Positions 26,301 to 35,306 of a stretch of DNA of 56,256 bases are shown here, in pieces. Each line of letters opens with the position of its first letter. Within the stretch, counting starts at the first letter, position 1. A program made the translations under genes and the position numbers. A model generated the notes under the pieces. That model saw nothing but the letters and a program-made list of their open reading frames with translations. It was not told the origin of the DNA and made no database searches. This stretch comes from an uncultured bacterium (lineage in GTDB: Bacteria; Myxococcota_A; Polyangia; Polyangiales; Houyiibacteriaceae), in assembly GCA_938024995.1 (NCBI GenBank), contig CALJDU010000077.1:1-56256 (forward strand), given 5' to 3'.

Positions 26301-26630
26301 AACGTGGAGGACCTTCACTTCAACGACGCCGCGGTCGTCATCGCGCCGACCTGCTGGATCGGGCGCGGCGGCGTCCCCACGTTCCAGAGCCTCGCGGAAG
26401 TCTGGACGACGCGTCACGGAGGCGCGGCGGCGGTCTGGGCGACCTCAGGCCTCGCGAGTCACGCCGACGGCCAAGAGCTCACCCGCGGCTTCCTCTCCGC
26501 GAGCGGCGACCGGCTCGGTGACGCCGTCGCGGCGGGCTACAAACGCTACGAGGCGAGAACTCGAGAGGACCTCGCGCCCTTCCTCACGCTCTTCGGCGAC
26601 CCCGCGATGCCGTTCGCGATCCGCGAGTAA
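23352..26630 (+). CDS. Secreted gingipain-like C25 cysteine peptidase with N-terminal beta-sandwich domain
   Basis: The frame opens at GTG 23352; a GTG at 23379 is an equal choice, giving a shorter signal peptide. The mature N-terminus has a beta-sandwich with FQTAFAIPPAVFIIPN and TGFDVACVEP, like H-type-lectin-like modules, with several cysteines. The last ~350 residues are the C25 caspase-like domain: ARYALLLGDAHVD, catalytic His968 in VYAGHGG and catalytic Cys1001 in APTCWIG, then LFGDPAMPF at the end. Gingipain relatives cleave after Arg or Lys outside the cell. No C-terminal sorting domain (Por or TM) is visible, so the secretion route beyond Sec is unclear. Confidence 0.88.
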   Translation: MPFTTYLYSVDTKLALVLVTILVWSHPSITAACELEMGTATVNSTFGGSPTTINFQTAFAIPPAVFIIPNRSGGDPCHTRLFGTSATGFDVACVEPSSHDGPHIAMTVNYVAATPGGCDLNGTPFEVVCQDVKDVQGPTATGWQSSSFLNTYSSTPGFLAQIQSDNNGGLPDPSSDPACPWLTTATQSLGTSSVELALEQSEDETCAVTEPERVCYFAIEDEVFRFRDDEGAGVTCDTFFSTSEGWDEGCTDVDLTGLGDAPLAVGYKVTHESNDGGWVRNCGVGGATVGYVIDEDRVLDRERSSRGERISTFACSDAFHASALTEAVIESVHATTDTRGAVTVHFATSVEMGTLGFYLYAADDMSGPLHQEMLAADLESGLGAEYRVFDRAAVPEQTRTYFVVERERLGFKRYGPFEVEIPARPALDTRDHGLPQLGLPQHARTRVLDAELPEMGRTSRGLPLADVFRTARLSIREKALEPDTGTLEVRVDHDGFVAVAAPPGARRGRVCIRRRGEQVPHMWSGDDLVFFGQGPDDPQLPFAVYQVTEGRCRGARRIAQVTPRDPSVVFSERVHEDNRVPLTVLPATDLDIFRGAALHRGAPETTFRITAPRAEGPASVIITAQAVSERVSLIVEHDGEAVGTIEIPANERASSEVPLTLTSRDVSVTLRLADTSSSAFFDHATLRFASPAALEDGEQVQFTAERDERVTLTGDGPLWIIEEDTERMAFGDGEVAIRVERGHRYVALSGTPERAETHRGGLPHEPARSLDAVVIAPRILAEAALEVVALHEASGLNSEVAVAEDLYARYMHGEHHPDALRFYLREAAKAGARYALLLGDAHVDVRGHLGAGAPLLPSVLVSTPRGVLISDASLAPGEMTVGRLPVRDEADASAALRNLARAYESGPRQSVRIADNSDRAGDFARDLGALPLDGELIALSDSVTVAQAQEALADAVNDGASVLVYAGHGGMDRMTGEGLISTRNVEDLHFNDAAVVIAPTCWIGRGGVPTFQSLAEVWTTRHGGAAAVWATSGLASHADGQELTRGFLSASGDRLGDAVAAGYKRYEARTREDLAPFLTLFGDPAMPFAIRE

Positions 26631-26721
26631 GCCTCGACTTACGGGAGCGACGAAGAGCGTCTGATGATGCTCTTGTGAAGCTCGGCGAGCGCCGCGGGCT
26701 TGGGGTGGGCTCCGCGCTCTC

Positions 26722-26757
26722 TCAAGACCCTTAGATCAGTCAAGACCCTTAGATCAG
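26722..26757. repeat. 18-bp tandem duplication at the cyclase stop codon
   Basis: TCAAGACCCTTAGATCAG occurs twice in a row; the right copy overlaps the stop codon (TGA on the minus strand) of the cyclase gene. The gap 26631-26721 holds nothing else recognisable. Confidence 0.75.
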
Positions 26758-28469
26758 TTTGGCCTCGTGAACTCGTCCCACACGAGCGCGTCTTCTTTTT
26801 CGCCCAGCACGTTGAAGATCTCGAGCGCGAGCGCCTTGCCCTTCACCTGTGCTTTGGGGAGCTCGACCACCTCGAAGTAGTCCTTCACGCGTTCGTAGGT
26901 CCCGCGGCTGATCAGGACCTGCCCCGCCTTCGCGACTGAGCAGAGCCGCGCGCCGACGTTCACCGCGTCGCCGATGACGGTGTACTCAAGCGCTTTGCTG
27001 CTACCCAGGTAGCCCGCGACGACCTCGCCGGTGTTGATACCGATACCAATGGCGAGCGGCGGCCAGCCATCCTTTTCGCGTGCTTCGTTGAACTGGGCGA
27101 GAACCCGCATCATCTCGATCGCCGTGCGAACGGCGCGGATGGGGTCATCCTCGTGCGCCACGGGTGCCCCGAAGAGCGCCATGATCTCGTCACCGACGAA
27201 CTTGTCGAGCGTTCCTTCGTACTGGAAAATGATCTCGACCATCAGCTCGAAGTACTCGTTGAGCATGTCGACGATGTCGCTCGGCTGTGCTTCCTCGCTC
27301 ATCGCGGTGAACCCGCGGATGTCGCTGAAGAGCATCGTGGTCTCGCGGAGCTGTCCGCCCTTCTCGACCTCGACCTTGCCCGCGATCACCTGCTCCGCGA
27401 TGGCAGGCGAGAGGAGACGTTGAAAGCGTTCTCGCGTGACCGCTTCGTGCTCCAGCTTCTTCGCGTAGAGGCTGTTTTGGATCGCGACCGCGGCCTGGTT
27501 CGCGACCGTCTGGAAGAGCTGCAGATCCTTCTCGGTGAAGGCGTTCGCCGCGATCTGCGAGTCGAGCATCATGATGCCGAAGACCTCGCTGTCGTGGAGC
27601 AGCGGCACCGCCATCGAGGAACGAATGCCCTGCATGATGATCGAGTGCGCGCCCTGAAAACGGGAGTCGACGCTCGCGTCACTGCTGAGCACCGCCGCCT
27701 TGTCGCGCAGAACCTCGTCCAGGATGGTCGTCGAGATCACGAGCTCTTCGCCAACCGCTTGAGGCCGCTTCGTGCGAACACAACGCGGACTCAGCTCCTT
27801 GTCCTCATCGTAGAGCAGAACCACGCCGCGATCCGCGGGCAAGAGCTGGAACGCGACATCGAGAATCTTCGCGAGCAGGTCTTCGACCTCAAGCTTCACG
27901 CTGATCGCCTGCGTCACCTCATAGGTCGCGCGGAGCTTCTCGTAGTCGCGGCGGATCGTGTCGTTGTCCTGGATGAGCCGCTCGGGCAAGAAGCTCTGCT
28001 CCATGAGCGGCGCGAGCTTGGTGCGAATGTGGCTCTCGACCATCCCGGGAGCGATCGTCACCTTGGATTGCAGGAGCGGGTTTTGCTGAGGGATCGGTGC
28101 CGGCGGCGCACCGACCGCTTGTTGCTGGCGCGGTGGCGGCCCGGCGGGGTGCTGCTGCGGTGGCGGTGGCGAGGCCTGGGCCGACGGCGCGGCCTGAAAC
28201 ACGACCCGCGTGGAGCCGAGCGTGATCTCGTCCCCGTGGCCGAGCGCCTTTTCGGAAACGCGCTCGCCGTTGATGTAGGTCCCGTTGAGTGAACCCAGGT
28301 CACGCAGAACATACTGCCCATTCACCAAGTCGATGTGGCAGTGCTCTTTCGACACGATCCGGTCGAGGACCTGATGTGTGTTGTTGGGGTGCCTCCCGAG
28401 GGTGTTGTGCGCGTAGAGCTCTCGCTCTTGCCGCCCGTCGGGCCCAATGATGATGATCTTGGCGGCCAT
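26754..28469 (-). CDS. FHA-GAF-adenylate/guanylate cyclase
   Basis: The start at ATG 28469 (MAAKIIIIGPDG) gives 571 residues; the open frame continues upstream without homology. Residues 1-92 are an FHA domain (TLGRHPNN, DLGSLNGTYING) that binds phosphothreonine. A Pro/Gln-rich linker, a GAF domain (about 180-335, VVLLYDEDK, SSMAVPLLHD) and a class III nucleotidyl cyclase domain (about 375-555) follow. Metal-binding Asp residues appear in FSDIRGFT and FVGDEIMALFG; the Lys in TLDKFVGDE and the EYTVIGDAVN segment favour ATP, so cAMP is the likely product. FHA links it to the many Ser/Thr kinases of such genomes. It is cytoplasmic and divergent from rpoZ. Confidence 0.9.
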   Translation of the reverse strand: MAAKIIIIGPDGRQERELYAHNTLGRHPNNTHQVLDRIVSKEHCHIDLVNGQYVLRDLGSLNGTYINGERVSEKALGHGDEITLGSTRVVFQAAPSAQASPPPPQQHPAGPPPRQQQAVGAPPAPIPQQNPLLQSKVTIAPGMVESHIRTKLAPLMEQSFLPERLIQDNDTIRRDYEKLRATYEVTQAISVKLEVEDLLAKILDVAFQLLPADRGVVLLYDEDKELSPRCVRTKRPQAVGEELVISTTILDEVLRDKAAVLSSDASVDSRFQGAHSIIMQGIRSSMAVPLLHDSEVFGIMMLDSQIAANAFTEKDLQLFQTVANQAAVAIQNSLYAKKLEHEAVTRERFQRLLSPAIAEQVIAGKVEVEKGGQLRETTMLFSDIRGFTAMSEEAQPSDIVDMLNEYFELMVEIIFQYEGTLDKFVGDEIMALFGAPVAHEDDPIRAVRTAIEMMRVLAQFNEAREKDGWPPLAIGIGINTGEVVAGYLGSSKALEYTVIGDAVNVGARLCSVAKAGQVLISRGTYERVKDYFEVVELPKAQVKGKALALEIFNVLGEKEDALVWDEFTRPN

Positions 28470-28626
28470 GGTGTGGGGCGTCCCCCGAAAAAGATTATCG
28501 GCACCACGTCGCCGCGTAAAGGCAAACGAGACCCAACACTTAGGCCATGGACCGGACCCACACTTTGGGCGGACAAAAGCGCTCGGGAGAACGCGATGCG
28601 TGTTTCTCGCTCGACACGGCGCTTGC

Positions 28627-28655
28627 TTGCTCCACGGGCCGCTCTTTGCTAGCTT
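28627..28655 (+). promoter_or_regulatory. Candidate promoter of rpoZ
   Basis: TTGCTC and TAGCTT are separated by 17 bp and lie about 42 bp before the rpoZ ATG. This fits a vegetative sigma consensus loosely. The rest of the divergent gap 28470-28696 has no gene. Confidence 0.35.
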
Positions 28656-28696
28656 CCCGCACCCTTCCGGCCACCTAGGCCACACCCGGAGATTCC

Positions 28697-28939
28697 ATGG
28701 CGCGCGTTACCGTTGAAGATTGCCTTGAGCACGAAGAGAACCGATTCGCCCTGGTCGTGCTTGCGTCTAAGCGCGCGCGTCAGCTGATGAAGGGCGCTCC
28801 GGCGCTCGTCGCGAGTAAGAACCGCGAGGCCGTCACGGCGCTCCGGGAGATCGCCGACAAGAAGGTCTACTTCGGTCGCCCCGTCCGCGAGGCCGTCGAA
28901 GAGTTCATCATCGAGACGAAGAACGCTGAGATCAAGTAA
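28697..28939 (+). CDS. rpoZ: RNA polymerase omega subunit
   Basis: The 80-residue product has the omega signature: MARVTVEDCLE at the N-terminus, NRFALVVLASKRARQL and KNREAVTALREIA. Omega binds the beta-prime subunit and assists RNA polymerase assembly. The length is normal. A GGAG element lies shortly upstream of the ATG. It stands alone, without the gmk or spoT neighbours common in Gammaproteobacteria, and is followed by a terminator. Confidence 0.95.
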   Translation: MARVTVEDCLEHEENRFALVVLASKRARQLMKGAPALVASKNREAVTALREIADKKVYFGRPVREAVEEFIIETKNAEIK

Positions 28940-28980
28940 GCGGGTCCGCGCCTTGCGGATGCCGACTTGCGAATCGACGT

Positions 28981-29006
28981 GAGCCCGCTTCACCGCGGGC
29001 TCTTTT
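28981..29006. terminator. Intrinsic terminator after rpoZ
   Basis: GAGCCCGC and GCGGGCTC form an 8-bp stem with a 6-nt loop, followed by TTTT. It lies 41 bp after the rpoZ stop and 43 bp before the end of the converging gene at 29049. Confidence 0.85.
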
Positions 29007-29048
29007 CGTTCCGTCCGACAACGCCTAGTGCGTGCGCGCGACCTTGGC

Positions 29049-29717
29049 CTAGTACGTGCGCGCGACCTTGCCGCCGGAGCCCGCGCGAAAGAAGCGGCGG
29101 AGCTCACGCACCAACCCGGTGAACCCTTCGCGTTCGAGACATGTCTCCAAGTTCGCGGAGTAGCGCGCCGCGAAACGATTCGCGTCGCGATACCGCACGC
29201 CCTCCTCGGTCGTCTTCGCGTCCAAGAACTCGACCTCGTCGAAGAGGCGACGCCGCAGTGAACGGCTCATCGCGACCCGTTCTTGAATGAGACCGACGCC
29301 GAAACCCGAGATCGGATGCGGGCGGCCTGGAAACGTGGAAGCGAGGAGCGGTAGCGCGAACTTGTCGACCTCTGCCTGCAGCTCGAGCTCGAGCTGCGTG
29401 AGCTTGTCACCATGACGGGCACGGAAGACCAAGTAGAGGAAGTGACTCACCCCTTCTGCCGCGAGACAGAACGCCGGGAACGCATCCCCGAGCCAATCCT
29501 CTTCATCGAGCGCAGTGAGTACGTCGTCATCGAGGTAAAGACCGATGTCGAGCTCTCCGTCACGCTCGCCCACGAGCAACGTTTCTTTGCGCGTGACCGC
29601 GCCGGGATAGAGCGCGTGCGCTTGCTCCACGCTCAACAAGAAGTCCGACACCGGCGGGGCCTCAACGTCATTGAGGCGCTCGAGCTCACGTTGAATCGTC
29701 GCGAGCGCTGCCGACAT
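29049..29717 (-). CDS. Conserved-looking cytoplasmic protein of unknown function (module partner 1)
   Basis: The 222-residue protein has no signal peptide or membrane segment. It shows a well-structured acidic middle part (DGELDIGLYLDDDVLTAL, then AAEGVSHFLYLVFRARHGDK and LELELQAEVDKFALPL) and an Arg-rich C-terminus (ELRRFFRAGSGGK). The EGVSHFLYL and LELELQAEVDKF segments look like conserved cores, but I cannot name the family. Its ATG is only 2 bp beyond the stop of the upstream gene 29720-30283, so the two are one operon and probably partners. Confidence 0.6.
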   Translation of the reverse strand: MSAALATIQRELERLNDVEAPPVSDFLLSVEQAHALYPGAVTRKETLLVGERDGELDIGLYLDDDVLTALDEEDWLGDAFPAFCLAAEGVSHFLYLVFRARHGDKLTQLELELQAEVDKFALPLLASTFPGRPHPISGFGVGLIQERVAMSRSLRRRLFDEVEFLDAKTTEEGVRYRDANRFAARYSANLETCLEREGFTGLVRELRRFFRAGSGGKVARTY

Positions 29718-29719
29718 CG

Positions 29720-30283
29720 TCAGTGAAGCCGGAAGAGGTTGTCTTGCGGGAAGACGCCTTCTGATCGAAGACGCTCTGCGATCTTCGGCGAACGAGTCTT
29801 CCGCCAGCGATCGTAGAGCTTCACGATGTCTTGGGGCGTGCGCATGGTGGTCGCTTCGCGGACCTCGTCGATCGCGCGCGCGAACTGTTCAAAACCATGC
29901 GCCAGCTCGCCGTACATGTGGCGCGACGATCCAGAAAGCTCAGCCGCCGCGAGGTACGCGCGACCTCCCATTGCCTTGACGTAGTCACGGCTCAAGCCGC
30001 GACCGTCGAGATGCTCGCCGAAGAACCCAGAGGTGTAGAGCGCGGAATCCCCAGTGTCGCGATAGCGTCGAAAACGCTCCTTCGGATCGTTGGCCGCCAT
30101 GGCGCCCGCCAAGCGATCCACGAGCGTCTCTTCCATCGTCGTCTGGCCTGCGAGCGCGCGCGTCGAGAGAAGGTCGAGAAGGTATACGCGGGTCTCCGGA
30201 ATCGGGCTCAGCTGGAGCTGGCCAAGCGCTCGGTCCAAGCGGTCCTCGAAATATCCCTTCAGGTCGCCACACGGTTCGATCAT
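29720..30283 (-). CDS. Cytoplasmic protein of unknown function (module partner 2)
   Basis: The 187-residue protein looks all-helical, without signal peptide or membrane segment. Notable segments are RFRRYRDTGDSALYTSGFF, GGRAYLAAAELSG and MYGELAHGFEQFARAIDEV, with a basic Arg/Lys-rich C-terminus. It is the first gene of a two-gene operon transcribed away from groES. The family is unrecognised. The close 2-bp spacing to 29049-29717 argues for joint function, possibly as a complex. Confidence 0.6.
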   Translation of the reverse strand: MIEPCGDLKGYFEDRLDRALGQLQLSPIPETRVYLLDLLSTRALAGQTTMEETLVDRLAGAMAANDPKERFRRYRDTGDSALYTSGFFGEHLDGRGLSRDYVKAMGGRAYLAAAELSGSSRHMYGELAHGFEQFARAIDEVREATTMRTPQDIVKLYDRWRKTRSPKIAERLRSEGVFPQDNLFRLH

Positions 30284-30458
30284 CGTTTCCTCGTCGTTGG
30301 GTGGATGCCCTCAGTGTAAGTGTGAGTTCTCTCCGCGGCCAAACAATTAGTCACCCCCATCGAGGGACATACCCCTCACGCCTAGAGGCGATGGCAGTCC
30401 TTCCCATGGAGTGCCAGCAACTGACTACTGAATTCAAAAACCCGACAACCCCTCGAAA

Positions 30459-30474
30459 TCACTAAAATTAGTGA
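30459..30474. promoter_or_regulatory. 16-bp inverted repeat TCACTAA-AA-TTAGTGA
   Basis: A perfect 7-bp inverted repeat with a 2-nt centre lies about 30 bp upstream of the candidate groES -35 box. Its symmetry and AT content suggest a dimeric regulator site, separate from CIRCE. The regulator is unknown. Confidence 0.4.
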
Positions 30475-30540
30475 GGGTACTCACGCGGTAAAAATGGGCG
30501 CATTGACTCCGAGTTCAGCGGGATTAGGTTCTGCGCGCTA

Positions 30541-30567
30541 TCAGCACTCTCAAACCGCGAGTGCTAA
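30541..30567. promoter_or_regulatory. CIRCE operator (HrcA-binding site)
   Basis: TCAGCACTC-N9-GAGTGCTAA matches the CIRCE consensus TTAGCACTC-N9-GAGTGCTAA at all but one base. It lies 55 bp before the groES ATG. HrcA binding here represses groESL until heat shock. No hrcA gene is in this window. Confidence 0.92.
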
Positions 30568-30622
30568 CAAAGCAGTTTCGGCCTGCTCATGCGGGCCCCG
30601 AATACGAACAAGGAAAAGCCAC

Positions 30623-30913
30623 ATGAAGATCAAGCCACTTGGCGATCGCGTTCTCGTGAAGCGCGTCAAATCAGAAGAAAAGACCGCGGGGGGAATCTTC
30701 ATCCCCGACACCGCGAAAGAGAAGCAGGCCGAGGGCAAGGTTGTCGCGGTCGGCGCCGGCAAGCGTCTCGACAACGGCGAGCTCGTGAAGCCCTCCGTCA
30801 AGAAGGGCCAGCGCGTCCTCTTCGGCAAGTACGGCGGCACCGACGTCAAGGTTGGCGGCGAAGAACACATGATCCTTCGTGAGGACGACATCCTCGCGAT
30901 CATCGAGAAGTAA
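30623..30913 (+). CDS. groES: Co-chaperonin GroES
   Basis: The start ATG 30623 gives 96 residues, the normal length, beginning MKIKPLGDRVLVKRV. The mobile loop EEKTAGGIFIPDTAKEK and the C-terminal HMILREDDILAIIEK are diagnostic. An AAGGA box lies about 9 nt upstream. GroES caps GroEL to close the folding chamber. It is co-transcribed with groEL, 16 bp downstream, under the CIRCE operator. The open frame extends upstream to 30494 but crosses the CIRCE site, so that start is rejected. Confidence 0.97.
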   Translation: MKIKPLGDRVLVKRVKSEEKTAGGIFIPDTAKEKQAEGKVVAVGAGKRLDNGELVKPSVKKGQRVLFGKYGGTDVKVGGEEHMILREDDILAIIEK

Positions 30914-30929
30914 GAAGAGGAGCAAGACA

Positions 30930-32573
<1,644 letters not shown>

Positions 32574-32600
32574 TCCAGCCCGCGCGGTCTACTCCGCGCG

Positions 32601-32640
32601 AAACGAAAACCGTCGGCTCTCGGGTCGGCGGTTTTCGTTT
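32601..32640 (+). terminator. Strong intrinsic terminator of groESL
   Basis: AAACGAAAACCG pairs with CGGTTTTCGTTT as a perfect 12-bp stem, with a short extra GC pairing inside the loop. The descending arm is T-rich, so it acts as a terminator even without a separate U run. Confidence 0.88.
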
Positions 32641-32753
32641 AAGCGCAACACATCCAACGTGAGGGCACGCCTCGTCACGGCGAACTCACGCTCGCGGCGC
32701 GGTAGATTGAGTTCCGCTAGCGAAACGACCGACGTTCGAGGCACCATCGGGTT

Positions 32754-34151
32754 ATGCGCCGTGTTGTCCCCCTCCTCCTTGTTGCCCTCGTCATCTCGTG
32801 CGGAGACGACCCCGGCCCCGACACCTCCGCGACGCACCCCAACGTGAACTGTGAGGGTGTCACGGGCGAGTGCGTCTTGATCGCCCCCTCCGACACGGAG
32901 GCGCTGCTCGACGCGGTCAACCTGCTCGCGGACAACACCACGCTCGTCCTCGGGCTCGGCGCCTATGCGCTCGACAACCAAGTCACCATCCGAAACGCCG
33001 ACGGCGTCACGTTGATCGGTCAGGGCATAGGCGAGACTACTCTCGACTTCTCCGGGGTCACGACCCAGGTCAACGGCGTGGACGTGGTCGGCGACCGCTT
33101 CCTCGCCGAGGGCTTCACCATCCTCAACGCGACCAAAGACGCGCTCCGGGTAGAAGACAGCGACACGGTCACCATCCGCGCGGTCGAGACGACCTGGTCG
33201 ACCGGCGTGGACTCCGGAAACGGGGCGTACGGCATCTACCCCGTGAAGTGCGAGAACGTCCTGGTGGAAGACAGCGTCGCGTCCTTCGCGAGCGACGCGG
33301 GGCTCTACGTCGGCCAGTGCATCGGCGCGGTCGTCCGCAACAACCACGTGCACGACAACGTCGCGGGCCTGGAGATCGAGAACACGCAGTTCGTCGACGT
33401 CTACGGAAACCTCGCGGAAGACAACACTGGCGGCCTGGTGGTCTTCGACCTCCCCGGCAACCCGATCCCCGGCCGTGACGTCTACGTCCACGACAACATG
33501 ATCCGCAACAACAACACGCGGAACTTCGCGCCGGGAGGCACCGTCGCGCAGATCCCGCCCGGGACCGGCTCCTTCGCGATGGCCTCGCGTCGCGTCATCT
33601 TCGAGAACAACACCTACGAGAACAACGCGACCGTCGACATCGCGATCGTGAGCGGTCTCATCGTCGCGAGTGACCCTAGCGATTGGGGGACGCCCGTCAG
33701 CGAAATGGTTGGACAGTGGGAGGACCTCGGCCTCGTTCAAGAAGGCGAGACGGTCTTCAACTACCGAAGCGAGAACGTCGTCGTCAAAAACAACAGTCAC
33801 ACCGGCGGCGGCACCGAGGCGAACCTCGGGATGCTCGAGCCGGAGCTCGGCCTCCTCTTCCTCGCGGTCTACAACGAAGAAACGGTCGACCCGATCATCT
33901 ACGACGCGATCGGAGAGAGCGCCTTCAGCCCGACCGATCCGTCCATGAACAGCAACGACAACCACGTGTGCCTCGGCGACAACAGCGGCAGCTTCGCGAG
34001 CCTTGATCTTGAGCGCCTCGCGGCCCGCGCGGAGAGCCTGGAGCCGAACTTGATCGAAGCGCTCTTCCGACCCGACGCGCCCTTCGCGCCCTTTGACTGC
34101 ACCACGCTCGATGGCGGACCGATCGCGCCGATCACGATCCCGCAGCTCTGA
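32754..34151 (+). CDS. Parallel beta-helix lipoprotein (TIGR03805-like)
   Basis: The signal peptide ends ALVISC, so it is a lipoprotein, followed by a DDPGPDTSA linker. The body consists of right-handed beta-helix turns (VTIRNADGVTLIGQG, RVEDSDTVTIRAV, CENVLVEDSVASFASDAG, AVVRNNHVHDNVAGLEI). This arrangement matches TIGR03805, a family that occurs in two-gene pairs with TIGR03806 and has no assigned function. The partner lies 1 bp downstream, as expected. Beta-helices usually bind or cut polysaccharides, but no catalytic residues can be assigned here. Confidence 0.82.
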   Translation: MRRVVPLLLVALVISCGDDPGPDTSATHPNVNCEGVTGECVLIAPSDTEALLDAVNLLADNTTLVLGLGAYALDNQVTIRNADGVTLIGQGIGETTLDFSGVTTQVNGVDVVGDRFLAEGFTILNATKDALRVEDSDTVTIRAVETTWSTGVDSGNGAYGIYPVKCENVLVEDSVASFASDAGLYVGQCIGAVVRNNHVHDNVAGLEIENTQFVDVYGNLAEDNTGGLVVFDLPGNPIPGRDVYVHDNMIRNNNTRNFAPGGTVAQIPPGTGSFAMASRRVIFENNTYENNATVDIAIVSGLIVASDPSDWGTPVSEMVGQWEDLGLVQEGETVFNYRSENVVVKNNSHTGGGTEANLGMLEPELGLLFLAVYNEETVDPIIYDAIGESAFSPTDPSMNSNDNHVCLGDNSGSFASLDLERLAARAESLEPNLIEALFRPDAPFAPFDCTTLDGGPIAPITIPQL

Positions 34152-34152
34152 C

Positions 34153-35277
34153 ATGAAGCGCGCCCTCCTCATTTCGCTCGTCGCGGCCACCATGCTCAGC
34201 TCCTGCGGTGAGGAGCCCCTCTTCGACCTCGCGCCATCGGTCCCCGTGACCGGGACGCCCCCCATGCTCTTGTCCGAGATGAACCTGGTGCGCTGGGAAG
34301 GCGACGGCTTTGTCTACAACGAACGAGTCGTTCCCTACGCGCTCAACACCCCGCTCTTCAGCGACTACACGCGCAAGGACCGCGCGATCTATGTGCCGCC
34401 GGGAGCGAGCGCGCGCTACGACGCGCGGGACGTCTTCGATTTCCCGGTCGGCTCTGCGATCATCAAGAGCTTCTCGTTCGCGGAGGACCTGCGTGAGCCC
34501 AACCTAAACCGGCGCGTCATCGAGACCCGCGTCCTCATTCGAACCGCCGACGGATGGCGCGCGTGGCCCTACCGCTGGAACGACGCGCAGACCGACGCCG
34601 AGCTCAAGCCCTCCGGCGACGTGCTCACGATCACGTTCACGGACCCACGCGGCGCGGCGCAGACCTCCAACTACTTGGTCCCGCAGCGCAACCAGTGTCA
34701 GTCGTGCCACGAACGCAAAGACGACGACGATGAGACCTTCATCACGCCGATCGGGCCGCGCGCGCGCGATCTGCATCGGGAGTTCATGTACCCGGACGGC
34801 GCCGAGAATCAGCTCACCCGGCTCGCGCGCGAAGGCCTCCTCACCGGCGCGCCAGCGGACCTGTCGAGCATCACGCCCGCCGTCGACTTCGCGAGCGTCG
34901 AAGCGCGCGGCGTCGCGGCCCTGAGTGAGGACGAAGCGCAGCGCGCGGCGCGTGACTATCTCGACGTCAACTGCGCTCACTGCCACAACCCCGCCGGCGT
35001 TCAAGGCATCACGAGCCAGCTCTTCTTGAACTGGGACAACGACGACCCGTTCAACCTAGGCATCTGCAAGCGTCCGGGGAGCGCTGGGGCCGGCACGGGC
35101 GGGCTCGACCACGACATCGTCCCGGGTTCCCCCGACGAGTCCATCCTCTTGTTCCGCGTACAGACGACCGAGGTCGGCGCGATGATGCCGCTCCTCGGAC
35201 GTTCGCTCACCCACGACACCGGCGTCGCGCTCTTACGCCGCTGGATCTCCGAGATGCCCGCGGAGACGTGTGAGTAG
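34153..35277 (+). CDS. SO2930/TIGR03806-family lipoprotein with two CxxCH motifs
   Basis: ATG 34153 follows the previous stop by 1 bp and gives 374 residues; a longer upstream frame only overlaps the first gene. The signal ends MLSSC (lipobox). Family features are VPYALNTPLFSDYTRKDRA, VGSAIIKSF, the first CxxCH in CQSCHERKD and a second in CAHCHNPAG. CxxCH pairs usually attach c-type haem, so it may be a di-haem protein; this is inference. The C-terminus resembles the family end (DESILLFRVQTTEVGAMMP). It is probably periplasmic or surface bound, working with the beta-helix partner. Confidence 0.85.
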   Translation: MKRALLISLVAATMLSSCGEEPLFDLAPSVPVTGTPPMLLSEMNLVRWEGDGFVYNERVVPYALNTPLFSDYTRKDRAIYVPPGASARYDARDVFDFPVGSAIIKSFSFAEDLREPNLNRRVIETRVLIRTADGWRAWPYRWNDAQTDAELKPSGDVLTITFTDPRGAAQTSNYLVPQRNQCQSCHERKDDDDETFITPIGPRARDLHREFMYPDGAENQLTRLAREGLLTGAPADLSSITPAVDFASVEARGVAALSEDEAQRAARDYLDVNCAHCHNPAGVQGITSQLFLNWDNDDPFNLGICKRPGSAGAGTGGLDHDIVPGSPDESILLFRVQTTEVGAMMPLLGRSLTHDTGVALLRRWISEMPAETCE

Positions 35278-35306
35278 AGCCTCCCTCATCCGCGAGCTCA
35301 GCTCCG

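Larger units (their letters stand above)
30284..30622. promoter_or_regulatory. Divergent regulatory region upstream of groES
   Basis: This 339-bp gap holds the groES-groEL promoter and operator and the promoter of the minus-strand gene pair. It is richer in A and T than the genes. It contains an inverted repeat at 30459-30474 and a CIRCE element at 30541-30567. TTGACT at 30503-30508 with TAGGTT 16 bp later is a possible promoter. No coding region is seen. Confidence 0.6.

Noticed and set aside
28470..28685. N-terminal extension of the FHA-GAF-cyclase
   Set aside because: It has no similarity, covers the divergent promoter region, and the FHA domain begins directly at the Met at 28469.
30494..30622. 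Upstream extension of groES
   Set aside because: It runs through the CIRCE operator and likely promoter; GroES homologues start at the Met at 30623.
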